A stretch of 64,000 nt of DNA from Paramecium octaurelia (GCA_905182995.1 CAJJDP010000074.1:248001-312000), one strand, 5' to 3'; counted from the first letter of the stretch, positions 24,420-37,499 are shown. Notes: a model not told the origin generated them from the sequence alone. A program made the numbers and translations.

Positions 24420-25605
24420 TCATGGCTTAGCAGTTAAAATTCTCAATAGATCAGGAAAAAGATTCGGTTTTTATGGAAACCAAATATTAAGAAATCCGTT
24501 CAAATCTATACTAATTTTATTTTCATCCTTTAATATTTTGCTTTTCTTTTTCTTTTTTTCTGATTTATTTTATATTATGCCTGTAAAAGCATACTCCTAG
24601 TCATTATTATTAATTTAAGTAATCAACATTACCTTTTTCTTGGTAGGAGTGGTCTTAGCATGATTTGAGCTATCTTAATCAACATCCATATTTAGATCAA
24701 ATGAGTTTCTCTGACTAATTTTACCAAAGAGTCTTCCTCGGCCATCATTGGATAATACTGATTGTCTTCTTTATTAAAGAACCACACTCTGATCTAATTT
24801 GACTCTCAAAACACTCAGAGGCAACGTAAATGAGTTCATTTGCTTAATGTCATTATTTATCTGATTTGATATTTGTGCCTTTGTTTATTTAATCATGTGA
24901 AGGATATCCAATTCTATCGATGCATTAGTGTTAGATTTTAATAGTTCAACTAAATTATTGGTGGTTATCTCGGATTAATTATTGATATCATAAACGAAGA
25001 AGCACAGACGGATTTACTATTTTAAATCCAAATTTTCTATTTTCTATATCCATTATTAATATTAATTGAAGCTTAGGATCTGAGGTATTTTGAATACTTT
25101 AGCAATTTGCTCACAGATTACATCAGGATAATGCCTTTGTAAATACTTAACTAATTATTATTTCTTTATTCGTATGTTTCTAACCTAGATTGTCTTGCAT
25201 CTCAATTTGATATCTGTTTCCAATTCAATTCTACTGATTTCCCCCAACACATCAGCTAATTATTGAGGCACTTCCTCTTGGGATATGGATAAAATTCTCA
25301 TCAATTTCTAAGGTGATTATGTATTTCTTCTCTCTTGTCGTATCAAAATGGAGCTGGAGAGTTTAGAACTACTCCTACCTGTAAACTCCTCACTAATTTT
25401 TTATTACTAAATATTCTCAATTGTTTTTGTTTCCTTTCTTGATTGCTTTTTACTTTAATCTTTGCTTACAGATACGCTTGCTATTTAATTTCTTATCCTT
25501 AACTTCCTTATCAATGGAGCTTTGAAGGATATTTTAAATTGTTTTACTCAATAAATTGTGTTTATATGCTTTCTTAACAAACTCATTTAATTCATAATTT
25601 AACAT
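24420..25605 (-). CDS. EF-hand-like protein with basic N-terminus, unknown
   Basis: 385 residues after one 28-nt intron (gtaaaacaat...caaag, near 25528); spliced length in frame. After a basic, Ser-rich N-terminus comes a helical region (VPQQLADVLGEISRIELETD, HYPDVICEQIAKVFKIPQIL) and then IRLCFFVYDINNQSEITTNN, which looks like one degenerate EF-hand of the calcineurin-B or calmodulin type. The C-terminus is Lys-rich then hydrophobic. It may bind calcium weakly or not at all. Same strand as the next gene, 317 bases further on; that spacer shows nothing. Confidence 0.6.
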
Positions 25606-25922
25606 TTTAATTCAATTACATTATTAATTCGCTCTAATACAATAATTACAACGACACAATCTCATGATACAAACAGAAATGACTCATATAGAAATTTGGA
25701 TAAAATTATATAATCACATAATAATATTATTCGTTATTTTATAATCAGTGGTAAAAGAGCGTAACCATGTATTTGAATAAATTAAACATTAAATAAAATT
25801 ATTGTTTTTTCAGGTGGAATATGGACTATATGATTCATGGTTTCTTTAAATTCGAGTTCAATATGTTGAAATATATTAATATATAAAAACATAAAGATAA
25901 AGAGTATTAATCATAAACAAAA

Positions 25923-27678
25923 TCATTAGATAAAGATTTATTGATTAGAAGGATCATTATGATTGTTATTAAGAAACAAAGATCTCTTTTTGATCTCCTT
26001 TGATTTCTTAATTTTCACTGATGATGAGGAACTCTCTATATGGGTAAGCTTATGTGATTTCTAAGCTGAATCATTTTTCTTCATTTTCTTCTTCATCATA
26101 CCCTTGGTCATTGATCTCTTATGTTTCAAATTACTTTTTGGTGTTAAAGTATCATCATTGTTTTCTTGTTTGTTTTTAATTAAATTAATAAATTCAATGG
26201 GAATATTTTTAATTTGCTTTCGTTTTTCATTCACAAGTATCTCAAAATAGGATGATTAATAAATATCTTCCAAATTTCCATTCAATTCCAAGTATTGTCT
26301 CTTTAATTTATAAATAATTTCATTTCTTGAACACCTGAGACAAGAACATAATCCCTACGTTGATTATAAGTAGTATTTACTTTGCATAAGGGACAAATCC
26401 AAAGAAATTGAGTAGTTTCATATGAATCAAATTCATGCTTTAAACATTTTAAACAAAAGTATCTTTTGCATTGTATCTATTAATCTATAATATGTCAAAA
26501 TTTAAAGTACTTTCAATGATGTAATTTGTAGAATAGAGATCTAAAAAATATGATTATTAAGACTTTGCATTAATTTAATATCTTTAACAAATTAATAAAT
26601 CTTCATTGTATTCATGTAACCCCATCTAATAATGATTATATGAACACTATTTCAGATTTTTAACATCAACCATCAACTTACAAAAATGACACATTTGCAT
26701 TTCGAATACATCCTACATAAATTCAATCCATTTACATCAGATCTGAGTCCAGGCAATTAATCAGGAAATTCGTAAGGCACTTCTCTCAATTTTTGTAGAT
26801 TTGCAAAGTGTTCCAAGTTGAGATCGATTTAAGTTTGACTCAAATATTTATCAAAGATCACAGTAATGGTGTTACCTTTACAAAATAAGTTGGTTGAGTT
26901 TACTTGATTCGTTGAAAGTAGCTTTTCCAATGCTTTCCGCCACTTGGTAATCTTCATGCAATATGATTAAGTCCTTCAATGCGGAGAGCTCTTCCTTATG
27001 ATTTTTGATTCTGGTTCTGGTTAATTTAAGGGTATTTTAATGGAGTATTTAGGAAGAATAGGTAAAGAGCAGAGAATTGTTGATTTCATTAACATGTTAT
27101 TCAAGCCTAATTATATTAGGAATTGTATTGTACTATTGAATGGAATTCTAATTATCAAGTTGTTCAAGTTATGATTCAAGTTATTATATATGTTGGGACA
27201 GTTCATCTTGGCAATCGATCATTTGGTGTAGATTAGTCAATATTTAATTTTCTTAATTGTATATTATTTATTGTTGTTATTCTGTTAATTGGGACATATT
27301 TTAAATGAGATCTTAAGTCTGCTGTAGTCCTTCTACAAGATGAGCAAAACAAATTTGGTCTATCATTTCATCAACTAAATTTTAAATGGGTTCTGAATGT
27401 TATTAGCTTTCTTGAAAGAGCAATGAAATTCTTTATTTTAAGTTGATAAAGTTGAATTAAGATAATTTAGATCTGTTATTATGTCTAAGAAGTTTATCTA
27501 ATAATTTATGACAATTTAAGTTTACATAATTAGAAACTATTTTATGAATAAAATGATTACATTTCTTTTTGAAGACTCTAATATCAGAGATGTTGACAGG
27601 AGACAGAACCATAAAAAATTACTCATTGATTTCTCTCCAAAAATTAGATGTGAATATTGATTCTCCATTTCTATCCAT
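25923..27678 (-). CDS. Zinc-finger protein with CDCA7-type zf-4CXXC_R1 domain
   Basis: 552 residues after four introns (22, 23, 26 and 26 nt; in frame). The N-terminal 250 residues are helical coiled coil. Around residues 330-460 come spaced cysteines: MCHFCK, KQCSYNH, QCKRYFCLKCLKHEF, FLWICPLCKGLCSCLRCSRN. The order CxxC ... C ... FCxxC ... WxCPxC ... CxCxxC is that of the zf-4CXXC_R1 domain found in CDCA7 and R1, which bind DNA and, for CDCA7, recruit the remodeller HELLS. An insert of about 50 residues lies between the second and third groups. The tail is basic and Ser/Lys-rich, suiting a nuclear protein. The fit depends on the hand-placed introns, each of which preserves a Cys spacing. 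Confidence 0.78.
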
Positions 27679-27763
27679 TTTACAATTAAAATATTAATAT
27701 TAGAATGAATTATTGATCTATAAATTACAAATAGAAATCACAGTAGTGTAAATTAATATTAAT

Positions 27764-29406
27764 TCAATTTTGATTGGCAGCCAATTATTCCTTAATTTCT
27801 AATTCTCTCTCCTTCTCCTTCTCCGCATCGATCACTGTCTGATCTCTCCAATCATATCCCACTTCCTTAAGAATCAACCCCAAAATGATTCCGATAACAT
27901 TCAATGCGAAACAAATCCAAAAAACTCCTTCCCATTTAATCTTCTTTCTAGCAAAAGCATAAAGTAGATATCCAATCATATTCGAGACTCCAACAAAGAA
28001 GAACATGAACCCATACATCAACCCTCCTATCTTCTTACCGTATATCTTGGCACAAATAACAGGATAGGTAGCCAATAACCCTCCCTCAGCAAGGTAGACA
28101 ACAGCAATCAATAAAAGATAGCCAATGCCTTCTTTATTATATGGCAGAATCGATGTAGTAACCAGATTGAGAATTGAAATTAGAGTAAATGTGAACTTAT
28201 ATGACGTCTTGTCTGTTAGAGTGGCCCAAAAGAACCTAGATGAGCCATTCATAACTCCAGCAACAGAACCAGTGGCTGTTAAAGTAGCATCATCTATTCC
28301 CAATTCTAATCCATAGTATTTGTAGCAATTAGATATCAACATACCAAAAGTACATGACATCAACACAATCAATTAGAGAATTATAAAAGATGGATGTTTC
28401 ATACCTCTACCACTAAAAAAATAACTAAGATAACTTACATTTCAACACATTCCTTATGAGCTGGTAATACTGGAGGTGGAGGGGCATCAGCTCCTTCTTT
28501 TCTCTTCTTTAATTCTTCAGCTTCTAATGTAGCCAACATTTTATCAGGATCTATTTCAGATGGATACCTTATCATAATCGTAGCTATTATTCCCAATCCA
28601 AGATAACTTGCAGCAAGGACTTATAACATCAATGGCACTTTGTCTCCCACCTCATTGTCAAAGTATTTCACATCTTTTCCATCTTCCACTTCCACCACTG
28701 TAGGCTTTAGATTGTTTGGATTTGCTATCGCTTTGCATACGAAGTTGAAGATAAATGATCCAAATCCATATCCACCTATTGTCATCCCTGATACTAATCC
28801 TCTTCTATTAGGAAAGTATCTCCATCCGCAAATAATTGGTAACATGTATAATAATCCCCCAGATATCCCAACCATTATACAATAGACTGCTATAAACCCT
28901 CCTATTTCTTAGATAAAAGAGATTATCAAGAAAGCTAGAGCAATAGTGAATGATCCTATTCCTATTGTAACTTTGAATCCAATTTTTTCCGCTATTTTAA
29001 TGCCAAAGGATAGAACTGACATGGTTATTACACCTAGGATTGGGAATATGATTGCCATAAAGTTTAGAGTCACTCCTTTATCCTTTTCTCTCATCCAAGC
29101 AGCGACATAAGGACCTAATCAAATTATTATTAATTAATTACTTATAGACCCCCAAACATAGAAAGTTCCCAATTCTAAATGTAAAATTACTCCTCCCACC
29201 AATGAGATTATTCCTCTCTTGGTGAAGTTTTTCATTTCTTCATCTGTGTAGATTTCTTTGCCCTTAGTTATTTAAAAATCAGTCTTCATGGGACTACTTG
29301 ATTCACTTATTTTATGGAGTAATTTATTTTATTCACTCCCTCCATGCACAGTTGCTAACGCTGTTCCATTAGAATAACCAATTGATTAGACGTCTCTTAG
29401 TTCCAT
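27764..29406 (-). CDS. Major facilitator superfamily transporter, oxalate/formate antiporter (OFA) type
   Basis: 529 residues after introns of 27 nt (about 29117) and 26 nt (about 28410), in frame. Twelve transmembrane helices in two halves joined by an acidic cytosolic loop. Motifs: LGTFYVWGSI in helix 1, GWRYFPNRRGLVSGMTIGGYG in loop 4-5 (the OFA signature region), MNGSSRFFWATLTDKTSYKF in loop 8-9, and GGLLATYPVICAKIYGKK in helix 11. The family moves small organic anions such as oxalate, formate or pyruvate-like acids; substrate here is unknown. ATG at 29406; divergent from the TTC9-like gene across 467 bases. Confidence 0.85.
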
Positions 29407-29873
29407 TATTTTTATAATATTTTTTCGAATTAATTATATCTTATTGCTAATTATTATAAAACCCTATAAACTCAAATATCATAATGTAATTTTAAAGTAT
29501 GTCATTCTAAAATGATGCACTTTTAATTAAATTCATTATAAATTCAAAATTTATTTTTATAAATTTCAATTATTTACAATAATTAATTCTCCAAATTCTT
29601 TACTTAAATTATGTTATCAATTTAATGATCGCTTAATACGAACCATGTGCTTGTTACTATTCTCTCTAAATAATTGGATAAACAACAACTCTTGTTTTAC
29701 AATTTTTCAACTCTTCAAAAGGATCAAGTTCCTATTACTAAAAAACCCATAATATCCCTTATAATTAGAAGAGAAGTCAACTCAATAAGGAAAATATAGG
29801 GAAATCTGAGAAATAATTAAAAAAATAAAGGATTATTATTTAAATATTGATATTATTATTATTATATTAAATA
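29407..29873. promoter_or_regulatory. Divergent intergenic region between the MFS and TTC9-like genes
   Basis: 467 very AT-rich bases between two genes that are transcribed away from each other, so it must hold both promoters. No motif is recognisable by eye. Confidence 0.5.
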
Positions 29874-30417
29874 ATGCAAAACACTGATAACTCAATTTAA
29901 GGGAAAATATTGACAGCCTAAAAGTATAAAGAAGAAGGAAATGTACACTTCAAAAACTAGGATTGGAAAAAAGCTTTGACTTGTTATCACAAAGTATTCT
30001 TATACGTCAATGGATTGATAAGCAAAGATGATGAATTGGCATAATATTCTTAGGTATTGTAAAATAATTCGAATTTAGAATTAATTGACAACTTAGGAAG
30101 AGACACATGTAATCCTACAATTAAAATCCCAGACATATGGAAATATGGCCTAAGTCTATATTAATTAATAGAAATTCGATAAAGGAAGAGAAGCAGCTCT
30201 GAATAGTTTACAGATTAGCTAGAACATTAAGGTTCTATTTCGTTTAGCTATATGCAATATTGAATTGAATAATCTTGAAGAAGCTAAATAATAATTGTTA
30301 GATGTGCAAAAATAAGATCATAAAATAGATATCAGTTCTTAATTGAAATAGATTCAAATCAAAGAGAGTAAATAAGATAAAGTGATGGCTTAAGCAATGA
30401 AAAAACTATTCGTTTGA
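29874..30417 (+). CDS. TTC9-like tetratricopeptide repeat protein
   Basis: 172 residues after one 25-nt intron (gtattg...tttag, about 30056); in frame. Three TPR-like helical pairs: KYKEEGNVHFKNQDWKKALT, TYGNMAQVYINQQKFDKGRE, KVLFRLAICNIELNNLEEAK. Length and the pattern KxxGNxxFKxxxWKKALxxYHK resemble TTC9/FKBP-type co-chaperone TPRs; there is no FKBP domain. Probably a cytosolic adaptor. The opposite strand of its 3' end carries a chance frame. Confidence 0.82.
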
Positions 30418-31156
30418 TTTTATAAATGTTATATAAAAAATACAATATTCAATGAAATTGATTAACAAATACTTTCAAAATTATAATTATTCTAAGGTGA
30501 TGAAAGGTTATTTTAAGTAATTTAAGAGTTCATAAAATTGAGCTAAGAGCTTTTATATTCTAAATGATATTGAATTTAAATAGAATCTGGAATATGTATG
30601 TGGAAGTTCATATTTGAAATTACTTAAAAGTTTATGTTACTTTAAATACTAGTAGCTAAGGAGCATCAGTAGGTATTAATAAAAAATAGTATAGAACCTT
30701 TTTATTCATTAAAAACAATCAAAATATAATTGTTGTTTAATAGTTACACTCATTAAGAAAATATTATGAGTATTTTATGTTCTATAATACTATAGAATAT
30801 TACAATATAGAAGATTCTTTATATAGGTAAGTGAATAGATTAATTTAAAAAAATAGTATTTTACTTGTAGATATTTATCAAAAATAATAATAAATTTAAA
30901 ATTGATCAGAAAATATATCTATCTATCATATATGTATTTCAAGTTAATTGACAAATAATCATAGAACTCACAATTCATAGCTTGATCTCATATTATTGAT
31001 GAATAATAATGTGATAGAATGAGTTGATTCAATAATATTTAAATTGAATGTTTGAATTAATTAAATACCATTTAAGGAATTTAAGAAAGTCAGGATAGAA
31101 TTAAGACAAATATCATTAAAAATTTATGATCATATTCCAAAAATAAATAATTAATA
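30418..31156. other. Spacer with no recognisable gene
   Basis: About 740 bases between two convergent genes. Very AT-rich, with many short frames in all directions but nothing protein-like enough to call. Confidence 0.5.
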
Positions 31157-33268
31157 TCATGACTCTACCAAATCCTTTAATGTGTAATGCTTAACAATTT
31201 AATTTGATGGTTGATCTTGTTGTTATCTTTTATTTGAGTATTATATAATAAGAGCACTTTTGATACGAATATTTTCTTTGGTTTTATTCGGTTGGGCATT
31301 TAGAATGTTATTAACATTGTTAATTACAGTATTTTAACCACCATTACTATTTGGGTATTTAATGTAAGGTTCCTGTGGTAGAGGTACCTCTTAATGCACA
31401 GATGGCTAGTTTGAATTTGGGTTCAAATCTAAAATAGTGAACTTTTTGACTTCCTTGACTGATTGATTTTGTTACACTGGAATTAATTTAGCCCTGCAAG
31501 AGATATTAGCAAATGAAGACCCTCTTGCTTAGGCTGATAAAGGTCTGATTTACACATTCTGTTTATAGGTATTTTATGGTTTAGAGTGTTTCATTTCAAG
31601 TTTAAATTTTGGTCCTTATTCTAGTGAAAATGAGTTCTTCCTTTCCTCTTAAAATTATTTGTCATCGATATCTTGAATGTAGAGTTCAACATTGTTAGAT
31701 TGAATCTTTAAGACCTATTATTATTACTATTATTAAGTATGTTTATATTCTTATTATTCTAATTACTTAAGCCTTTCTTGTTCCTGTTATTCTTTTAATT
31801 ACCTTTCCTTCTCCAATCTCTACATTTTCTCTCTTTCAAGTCTCTCTTGTCTTTCCAATCTTTCTTATTTCTCCTTCTCCAGTCTCTCCTATCTCTCTCT
31901 ATCCATTCTCTCTTGTCTCTCTCTGTCTATCCTCTCTCTTTCAAGTCGCTCCTTCTCTAACTTCTCCTATTGATCTTTCAACAACTACTAATATTATAAG
32001 GCTCTCGATATTTGCTCATTTTCTACTTGCTTTTAGGTCATATCAATAACATCTCCCATGTAAATTGTATCTGACCCATTACTAATTAAATCTTGCTGCT
32101 GTGGTTTCCTAGTTTTCTTCATCTTTTCAGTCTCCTAAGCCTACATTGCATACGATTTGGGATTTGAGGTTTATGGCCTTTATTATTAGTGCTATTGATA
32201 TTACATCTAAGGCAATGCATCATCAAGTTGTCTATGTAATTAATAAAATCTACTATGAAATTCTCTATGGCTGACTCCTTTATTGGAAATATATTGTATT
32301 GACTTCTTATATGCTGGGTCTCAAGGCTGGAATCTTCTCAAGCAACTTCCAAATGAACTGACTTAGTCCTTTGATAGTTTACTTATAAAATTCGTACTTG
32401 TAGAATATTGAGGCGGCAATGTTTTAGGAGCTCTATTAACTATACTATATCCTAAGGCAATCAAATTCTCGCCCTAAAAGGGAGGTTCCAATGCAGCCAT
32501 ATAAAATACAACGCATCCCAAGGCCCAGATATCAACCTTGTAATCATAGGGCTAATGCTAGACAAGTTCTGGGGACAAATATAAGGGAGTTCCCACTCGA
32601 GTGCCTTAGAGTGCTGTGTCTGAATTGAATATTTTGGATACTCCTAGATCCCCCAATTTCACACGTTTATCCTTTGTTAGAAATACGTTGAGTGTTTTAA
32701 TATCTCTGTGAATGATGTTGTTTTCATGCAGATGCTACAATGCTGAACTGAGTTCCCTACTTGTCTCCCATATGGTTTCTTCTTACATAAATTTCCTTCT
32801 CTCCTTATAATCTTTTAGTAACTAAATAAGTGAGGGATGGCTACTTTCTAAAGATCTCCTCCTTCTGCATACTCCATAATGATGCAAAGATTGTCTTGTT
32901 CAATGAAACTCATATAATATGTGATGATATTTGGGTGTTTCAGTTTCCTCAAAAGTTATGCCTCTTTGAGTGCCTCAGCTTTTAATATGAAACACACATA
33001 CCTTGATGCTTTGGTTTCAGATGAGTTAGATTGATCTTCTTGAGCACATAAATATTCCCATCCTAATTAGATTTCACCTTATAAACAACTCCATAGGAAC
33101 CTTTCCCCAATTCATTCAAAATTGTAAAATGAGACAGATTGCTGCCGATTAGCTGATATTAACGACCTAGATTCTAACTACTTAAGTACTATCTAGATCA
33201 TGAAGCTATTGAATTTCCCTTTAATCTATGGTTTTTGGAACTTTCGCAGTTGTTGGCCTTTATTTCAT
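31157..33268 (-). CDS. NEK-family kinase with long charged-repeat tail
   Basis: 663 residues after five introns (23, 23, 23, 29 and 22 nt; in frame). Kinase domain at residues 30-300: [67 protein letters not shown] 33268 was found by placing the first intron just before the kinase. The C-terminal 350 residues include about 100 residues of Glu/Arg/Gln heptads ([20 protein letters not shown]), a charged coiled coil, then a disordered region. NEK kinases with such tails localise to cilia and basal bodies. Confidence 0.9.
31790..31970 (-). repeat. Polypurine tract coding for the ER-rich coiled coil
   Basis: On the plus strand this is an almost pure pyrimidine run built from tctctctc/cttgtctc units; on the coding strand it is GAGAGA-type sequence encoding degenerate repeats of ER(L/Q)ER. 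It lies inside the NEK gene and has clearly grown by slippage. Confidence 0.75.
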
Positions 33269-33833
33269 TATATATTTATTTATATAATATATTTTGAACC
33301 TCTCATTCTTATTTCCTCATCATTACACAAATTCCAAATACCCTCTATAGTTTTAATCATAACCACAAATGCTGCTAACCTATCACTCTAGAATTACAAT
33401 TATTAAATTGAATATTTGCAACTAAGACATTTATCGAAGATTTATTCGGGATTGAAATAAGAAAGATTTCGAATAGAAGGCAAAGAAACTGCATGAGACA
33501 GTCATCCTTAGTTGAGTGAGGACTAAATTAAAAGTTATTAATTATTCTTACTGAGATATGAATTAATGATTAAATTTGCATATAGGAAAACTCAAAATTT
33601 TGATATATTATATTCTGTATATATGATCATGACATTTTGAGTGCTGCCTAAATCAAATATTTGATGTTAAGTTAAATTTTTAGTTAATCATTGTAATTTT
33701 ATCTTATTGTAACGATGTAATGAAGTATCAAACGATAGTTACAATAATCCATATACTTGTAACACTGATAAGGAGTAAATAATACGCAAACTTATAGAGT
33801 AAGATAATTAAATTCATTTTTATAAATTGTTCA
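33269..33833. other. Spacer with no confident gene
   Basis: About 565 bases. A 35-codon plus-strand open stretch (about 33420-33520, with FIEDLFGIEIRKISNRRQRN) looks coding but has no start; it may be a relic. Confidence 0.45.
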
Positions 33834-34289
33834 TCATTTTCTTTTAAAGCCGCATCTTCCACAGAAATTATGATCTTGTTCCATTTCATAGCTACATTGT
33901 TTACAATGGTATGTACTAATTTTCTTTTGTTTAAGTTATTTTTCAATGAGCATTTTTTTATACATCAACTCTTTTTAATTTTTCTGACAAAGTTCTAAAT
34001 GACTTTCTAGATTTCGAGGATTGAACTTTCTTCCACAGATGTGACATTCTGCTGTTGTTATATAACTTCTATCCAACGAACTGTTTTCTCTATTAGTTTT
34101 TTTTGGTCCTTGAGATTTTGGTTTTGCCATAGATTTTGATCTTTTCTTCTTTAGTTCTTCTTTTCCTTTTGAAACAAAGATCATAGGTTTCTCTTTGCTG
34201 CACAATTTTAAATGCATTTTCAATTTTCCTTCGAAAAACTTTCGATTACAAAATTCACATTATTCGTATTAAATATTTTATACTTCCAT
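33834..34289 (-). CDS. Small C2HC zinc-finger protein (ZC2HC1-like) with C-terminal zinc ribbon
   Basis: A 151-residue single-exon gene. Two C2HC fingers of the ZC2HC1/FAM164 type: QCEFCNRKFFEGKLKMHLKLC and ECHICGRKFNPRNLESHLEL with a following C. A third, different module at the end, YHCKQCSYEMEQD with FCGRCGF, is a zinc-ribbon-like pair of CxxC. Between them is a basic Lys/Ser linker. Function is unknown; proteins with this finger are common in ciliates. Confidence 0.85.
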
Positions 34290-34407
34290 TTTCTGTATAT
34301 TAAATATATTATATTTAAATTTAATGAAATAACGAGATCATGATCGAAATGCCCTATTCCCAATAAGCGAGGACTCTCAATACACGTATCATCGATACAG
34401 TCCACCA

Positions 34408-35055
34408 ATGAGACCAAAAATAGTGCCAAATTAATACATCAACAGAGATTCGAAATTAATTCAATTAAGTGCACACGAGAAATCAATACAAGACAAAAGA
34501 TCAAATATATTTTATGAACCAACAAAACTTCCAACATCACCTCCTAAATGCATCGAAGACAAACCAAAATCTCCAAATCTAGATCATAGATAAAGAATGC
34601 TATATTAGAATACTTCCAATGTTTTACCTGGCTATAGTTATTAGAAGGTGAAATAGGTTTGTGAAAGCAGAACTAAGGTTGTTGAGGATCCAAATAATCA
34701 GGTGAAGCATCAAAATCAGAACTTCTCTGATTTATTTGACAGACATTGTGGTGACACTAAACTCAATCAAAGAGTTAGATCAACTTCTCCTTAATTGGAT
34801 TGGACTGCACATGATAGTGTTAGAAATGCCAAGGATTGCACAACCAATGAATACACAACTAATAATAAGCCCAAATCTCCTCTCAAGGTTACTGAAATCT
34901 CCAATTTAGAAATTAAGGTATTTAAATAATTCTATTTTTAGTGTATTTAATAAGCTAAAGAATTGAAGACTTACTCCAAATTGCATGGCAAGAAAGCACC
35001 TCAAAAGGAGATTGTTTATGAAGGTATGCTCAAATGGAAGAATAATTATAAATGA
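34408..35055 (+). CDS. Unknown protein, 207 residues
   Basis: One 24-nt intron (gtatttaaat...tttttag, about 34919) gives 208 codons. Basic, Pro/Ser-rich sequence (KLPTSPPKCIEDKPKSPNLD) with no domain I recognise. It ends at TGA 35053-35055, only 33 bases before the ATG of the K+ channel. It could be the N-terminal part of that channel: a GT-AG segment of 65 nt (about 35025-35089) was tried but breaks the frame, so two genes are preferred. Confidence 0.62.
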
Positions 35056-35088
35056 AATTGTTTCTAATTAATTTATTTTATATATTAG

Positions 35089-37499
35089 ATGATTACTACA
35101 AATAGAGATTTGATGTCCTCCACATCTGATTCAGCTGAATACTCTTAAAACATTCAGCTCTCCAGAAAAAAAATACCCAATAAACAATTCTCATTAAGTC
35201 CATTTGCCTTAAAAAAATAAGATCTTATTAATAAGAGAAGTTAATCCTACTACTCCCATAATACCAGTATTTCCAAGATTAAACCACTCATTGACTATAA
35301 GTCAAAATTTAAACAAACCACAAAAAAATTGATCATAATTATGAGTTTCTTTTAATCCCTCTCCTAATATTCGAAAGAGCAACTCAGATAACGTATAGAA
35401 TATTTCAAATCAAAGAAATAAAGCATCCTACCCTTTTATCCAGATCAGTATTTTATTATCAAATGGAATTCATTCATTTAATTACTGCTATTCTTTTATG
35501 CAATTGTATTTCCTTTGCAGTTGGCTAATCAAATTAATGTAGATTAAGTTTTAATGGGAATCGATGTCATCTTTGCTATCGATATAATGATGAATTTCAC
35601 AACTGCATACATTGATGAAAATTATAATTTGGTTAAAGAATTCAAATTAATCCTGCTCAACTATCTCAAAACTTGGATGATCTTTGATCTAATATCAGTA
35701 CCATAATATTAGTTGTTCATTCAACAATCAGAACTGTAATTGTTTAAACTCCTTCGATTAGTCAAATACTTCATTAATAAACCTTAAAAAAACTATAAAG
35801 GATAAATTTTCTACACTTCCAATATCATCGATTCCTTCTCTTGGGATACTAACTACTACCTCTCAGAAGGATGGATATTTCTATCCAATATCATTCTGAA
35901 TGCTTTGCTTCTCATACACATATTTGGATGCATCTTTCTATTTAATAACACCCATTATAATTACATTACTGGAGTCTATTGGTCTTCGTAAACCTTGTTT
36001 ACCGTAGGTTACGGTGACATACCTTAGAACTACTCAATATCGGCTATTTGGATTATAATATCAATCGGATATTATTCAGTCAAAGTTGGTGATTTTGCCA
36101 AATTATTGATGCAATCTAATCTATCCAATGATGACAATCAGTACTTCTTATTTGATCGTCTAGCATTCTAAACTAAAATGCCTGATGATCTTAAAGATTC
36201 AGTCTAAAAGTACCTTAGAACAAATGCTTAGCACAATCAATTTTGGGAATAGGACATCCTTTATATGGTTAATGAATTTCACAAACCCCTTCAAACCTAT
36301 TTCACTTTAAGTGTAAGATTAGATTTATGCATCAAAATCCAATTCTTTCTTTAAGATGTTAATAATACTCAAAGTCTTTTGAAATCGTGCAGATTTATCA
36401 CATACGAGAAAAACGAAGTGATCTATAGGAAAGGCTAAATCTCTGATGAAATCTATTATTTGATCAAAGGGGATGTAAGAATCCTTTCAAAAAACAGATT
36501 CAATTTATTAACCATATTGTAAGGTACTATATTTGGAGAATTTGAGGCCTTAAATGAACAGCCTCGATTCACTTATGCTATAGCTCAATAGAGATCTTTC
36601 ATCTTAATAGTTTAATTTAAATCCTTTATTAATTGCTTTAAACAGAGTAAACCCATCAATTTTGAAGTCTCCCAATTGTATGCGCGAAGAAAGCAATTAA
36701 TACTTTCATAGTTTAAACTCGAAAAAAGTATAAAAATAATTAATTTAGATAAAAAGTTGAATTGCAAAGATTGAAACGAAAAAATTTAATCATCTTCAAC
36801 GACAGCTCACCAAAATTCAACAATAGAAAAATAGATGAGAATCAACTATAGAATAATTAATCATATCATTATAACTTTTTATAACGAATCATAGGATAAG
36901 CTAAACTTAACAAATAAATAGTATTTTAGAGATTCTAATTTTGTGTAAATAGGGTGATCGATTATATAAGATTAATAGACGTAACACCTCCAGAAGATTG
37001 GAAAGATTTAAATGAGTACTAGACAATCACAAAGGTTATTCCATTGAAACTGTTATCGAAGCGAAATTCACTTTTCAAAAATTAAAATCGATAGTCCAAT
37101 TTTTCAATGTTAACTTTCAATCAGAAACTAAGGCTTTCTAATTATATATTAGTGAGATAACAAGAAATCAATATTTAGAGAAAAATAATCCTTTTTAGCA
37201 AGTTGTAGAGGGAAAGATTCAAACCATTAAAAGAGATCTTTGATAAATATGAGTCTTCAATTGGAAATCAAATATATAGGACAAATGTGCTTGATTTTGG
37301 TGGATGTTCAAAGATCATTTTGCTTTAATCCAAATATTGCTAATGGAAAAATGTAAAATAAAATGAGGAAGTAAAAGTGAATAACAATATTGTGCAAAAG
37401 ATTAATAAGCTTAACAAAGATTTCTCCCGCATAAATGAGATTTGGTTAGAAGGGTCATTGCTTAAATTTGATTTGCATAAATTTTTGAATTAAATTTGA
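35089..37499 (+). CDS. Potassium channel of the cyclic-nucleotide-gated/EAG type
   Basis: 793 residues with one 29-nt intron (gtataaaaat...aaaaag, about 36729), in frame. Features in order: S1 (FIQLLLFFYAIVFPLQL), S2 (VLMGIDVIFAIDIMMNFTTA), S4-S5 region with LFKLLRLVKYF, S5, pore with SQTLFTVGYGDIPQNY (K+ filter TVGYGD), S6, and a cyclic-nucleotide-binding-like domain near residues 430-530 (CRFITYEKNEVIYRKGQISD, GTIFGEFEALNE). The phosphate-binding Arg region is not obvious, so nucleotide binding is uncertain. The 250-residue tail after it is open and protein-like but unlike the family; without the intron, the gene would stop at 36774. Ciliates have many such channels controlling membrane potential and beating. 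Confidence 0.88.
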
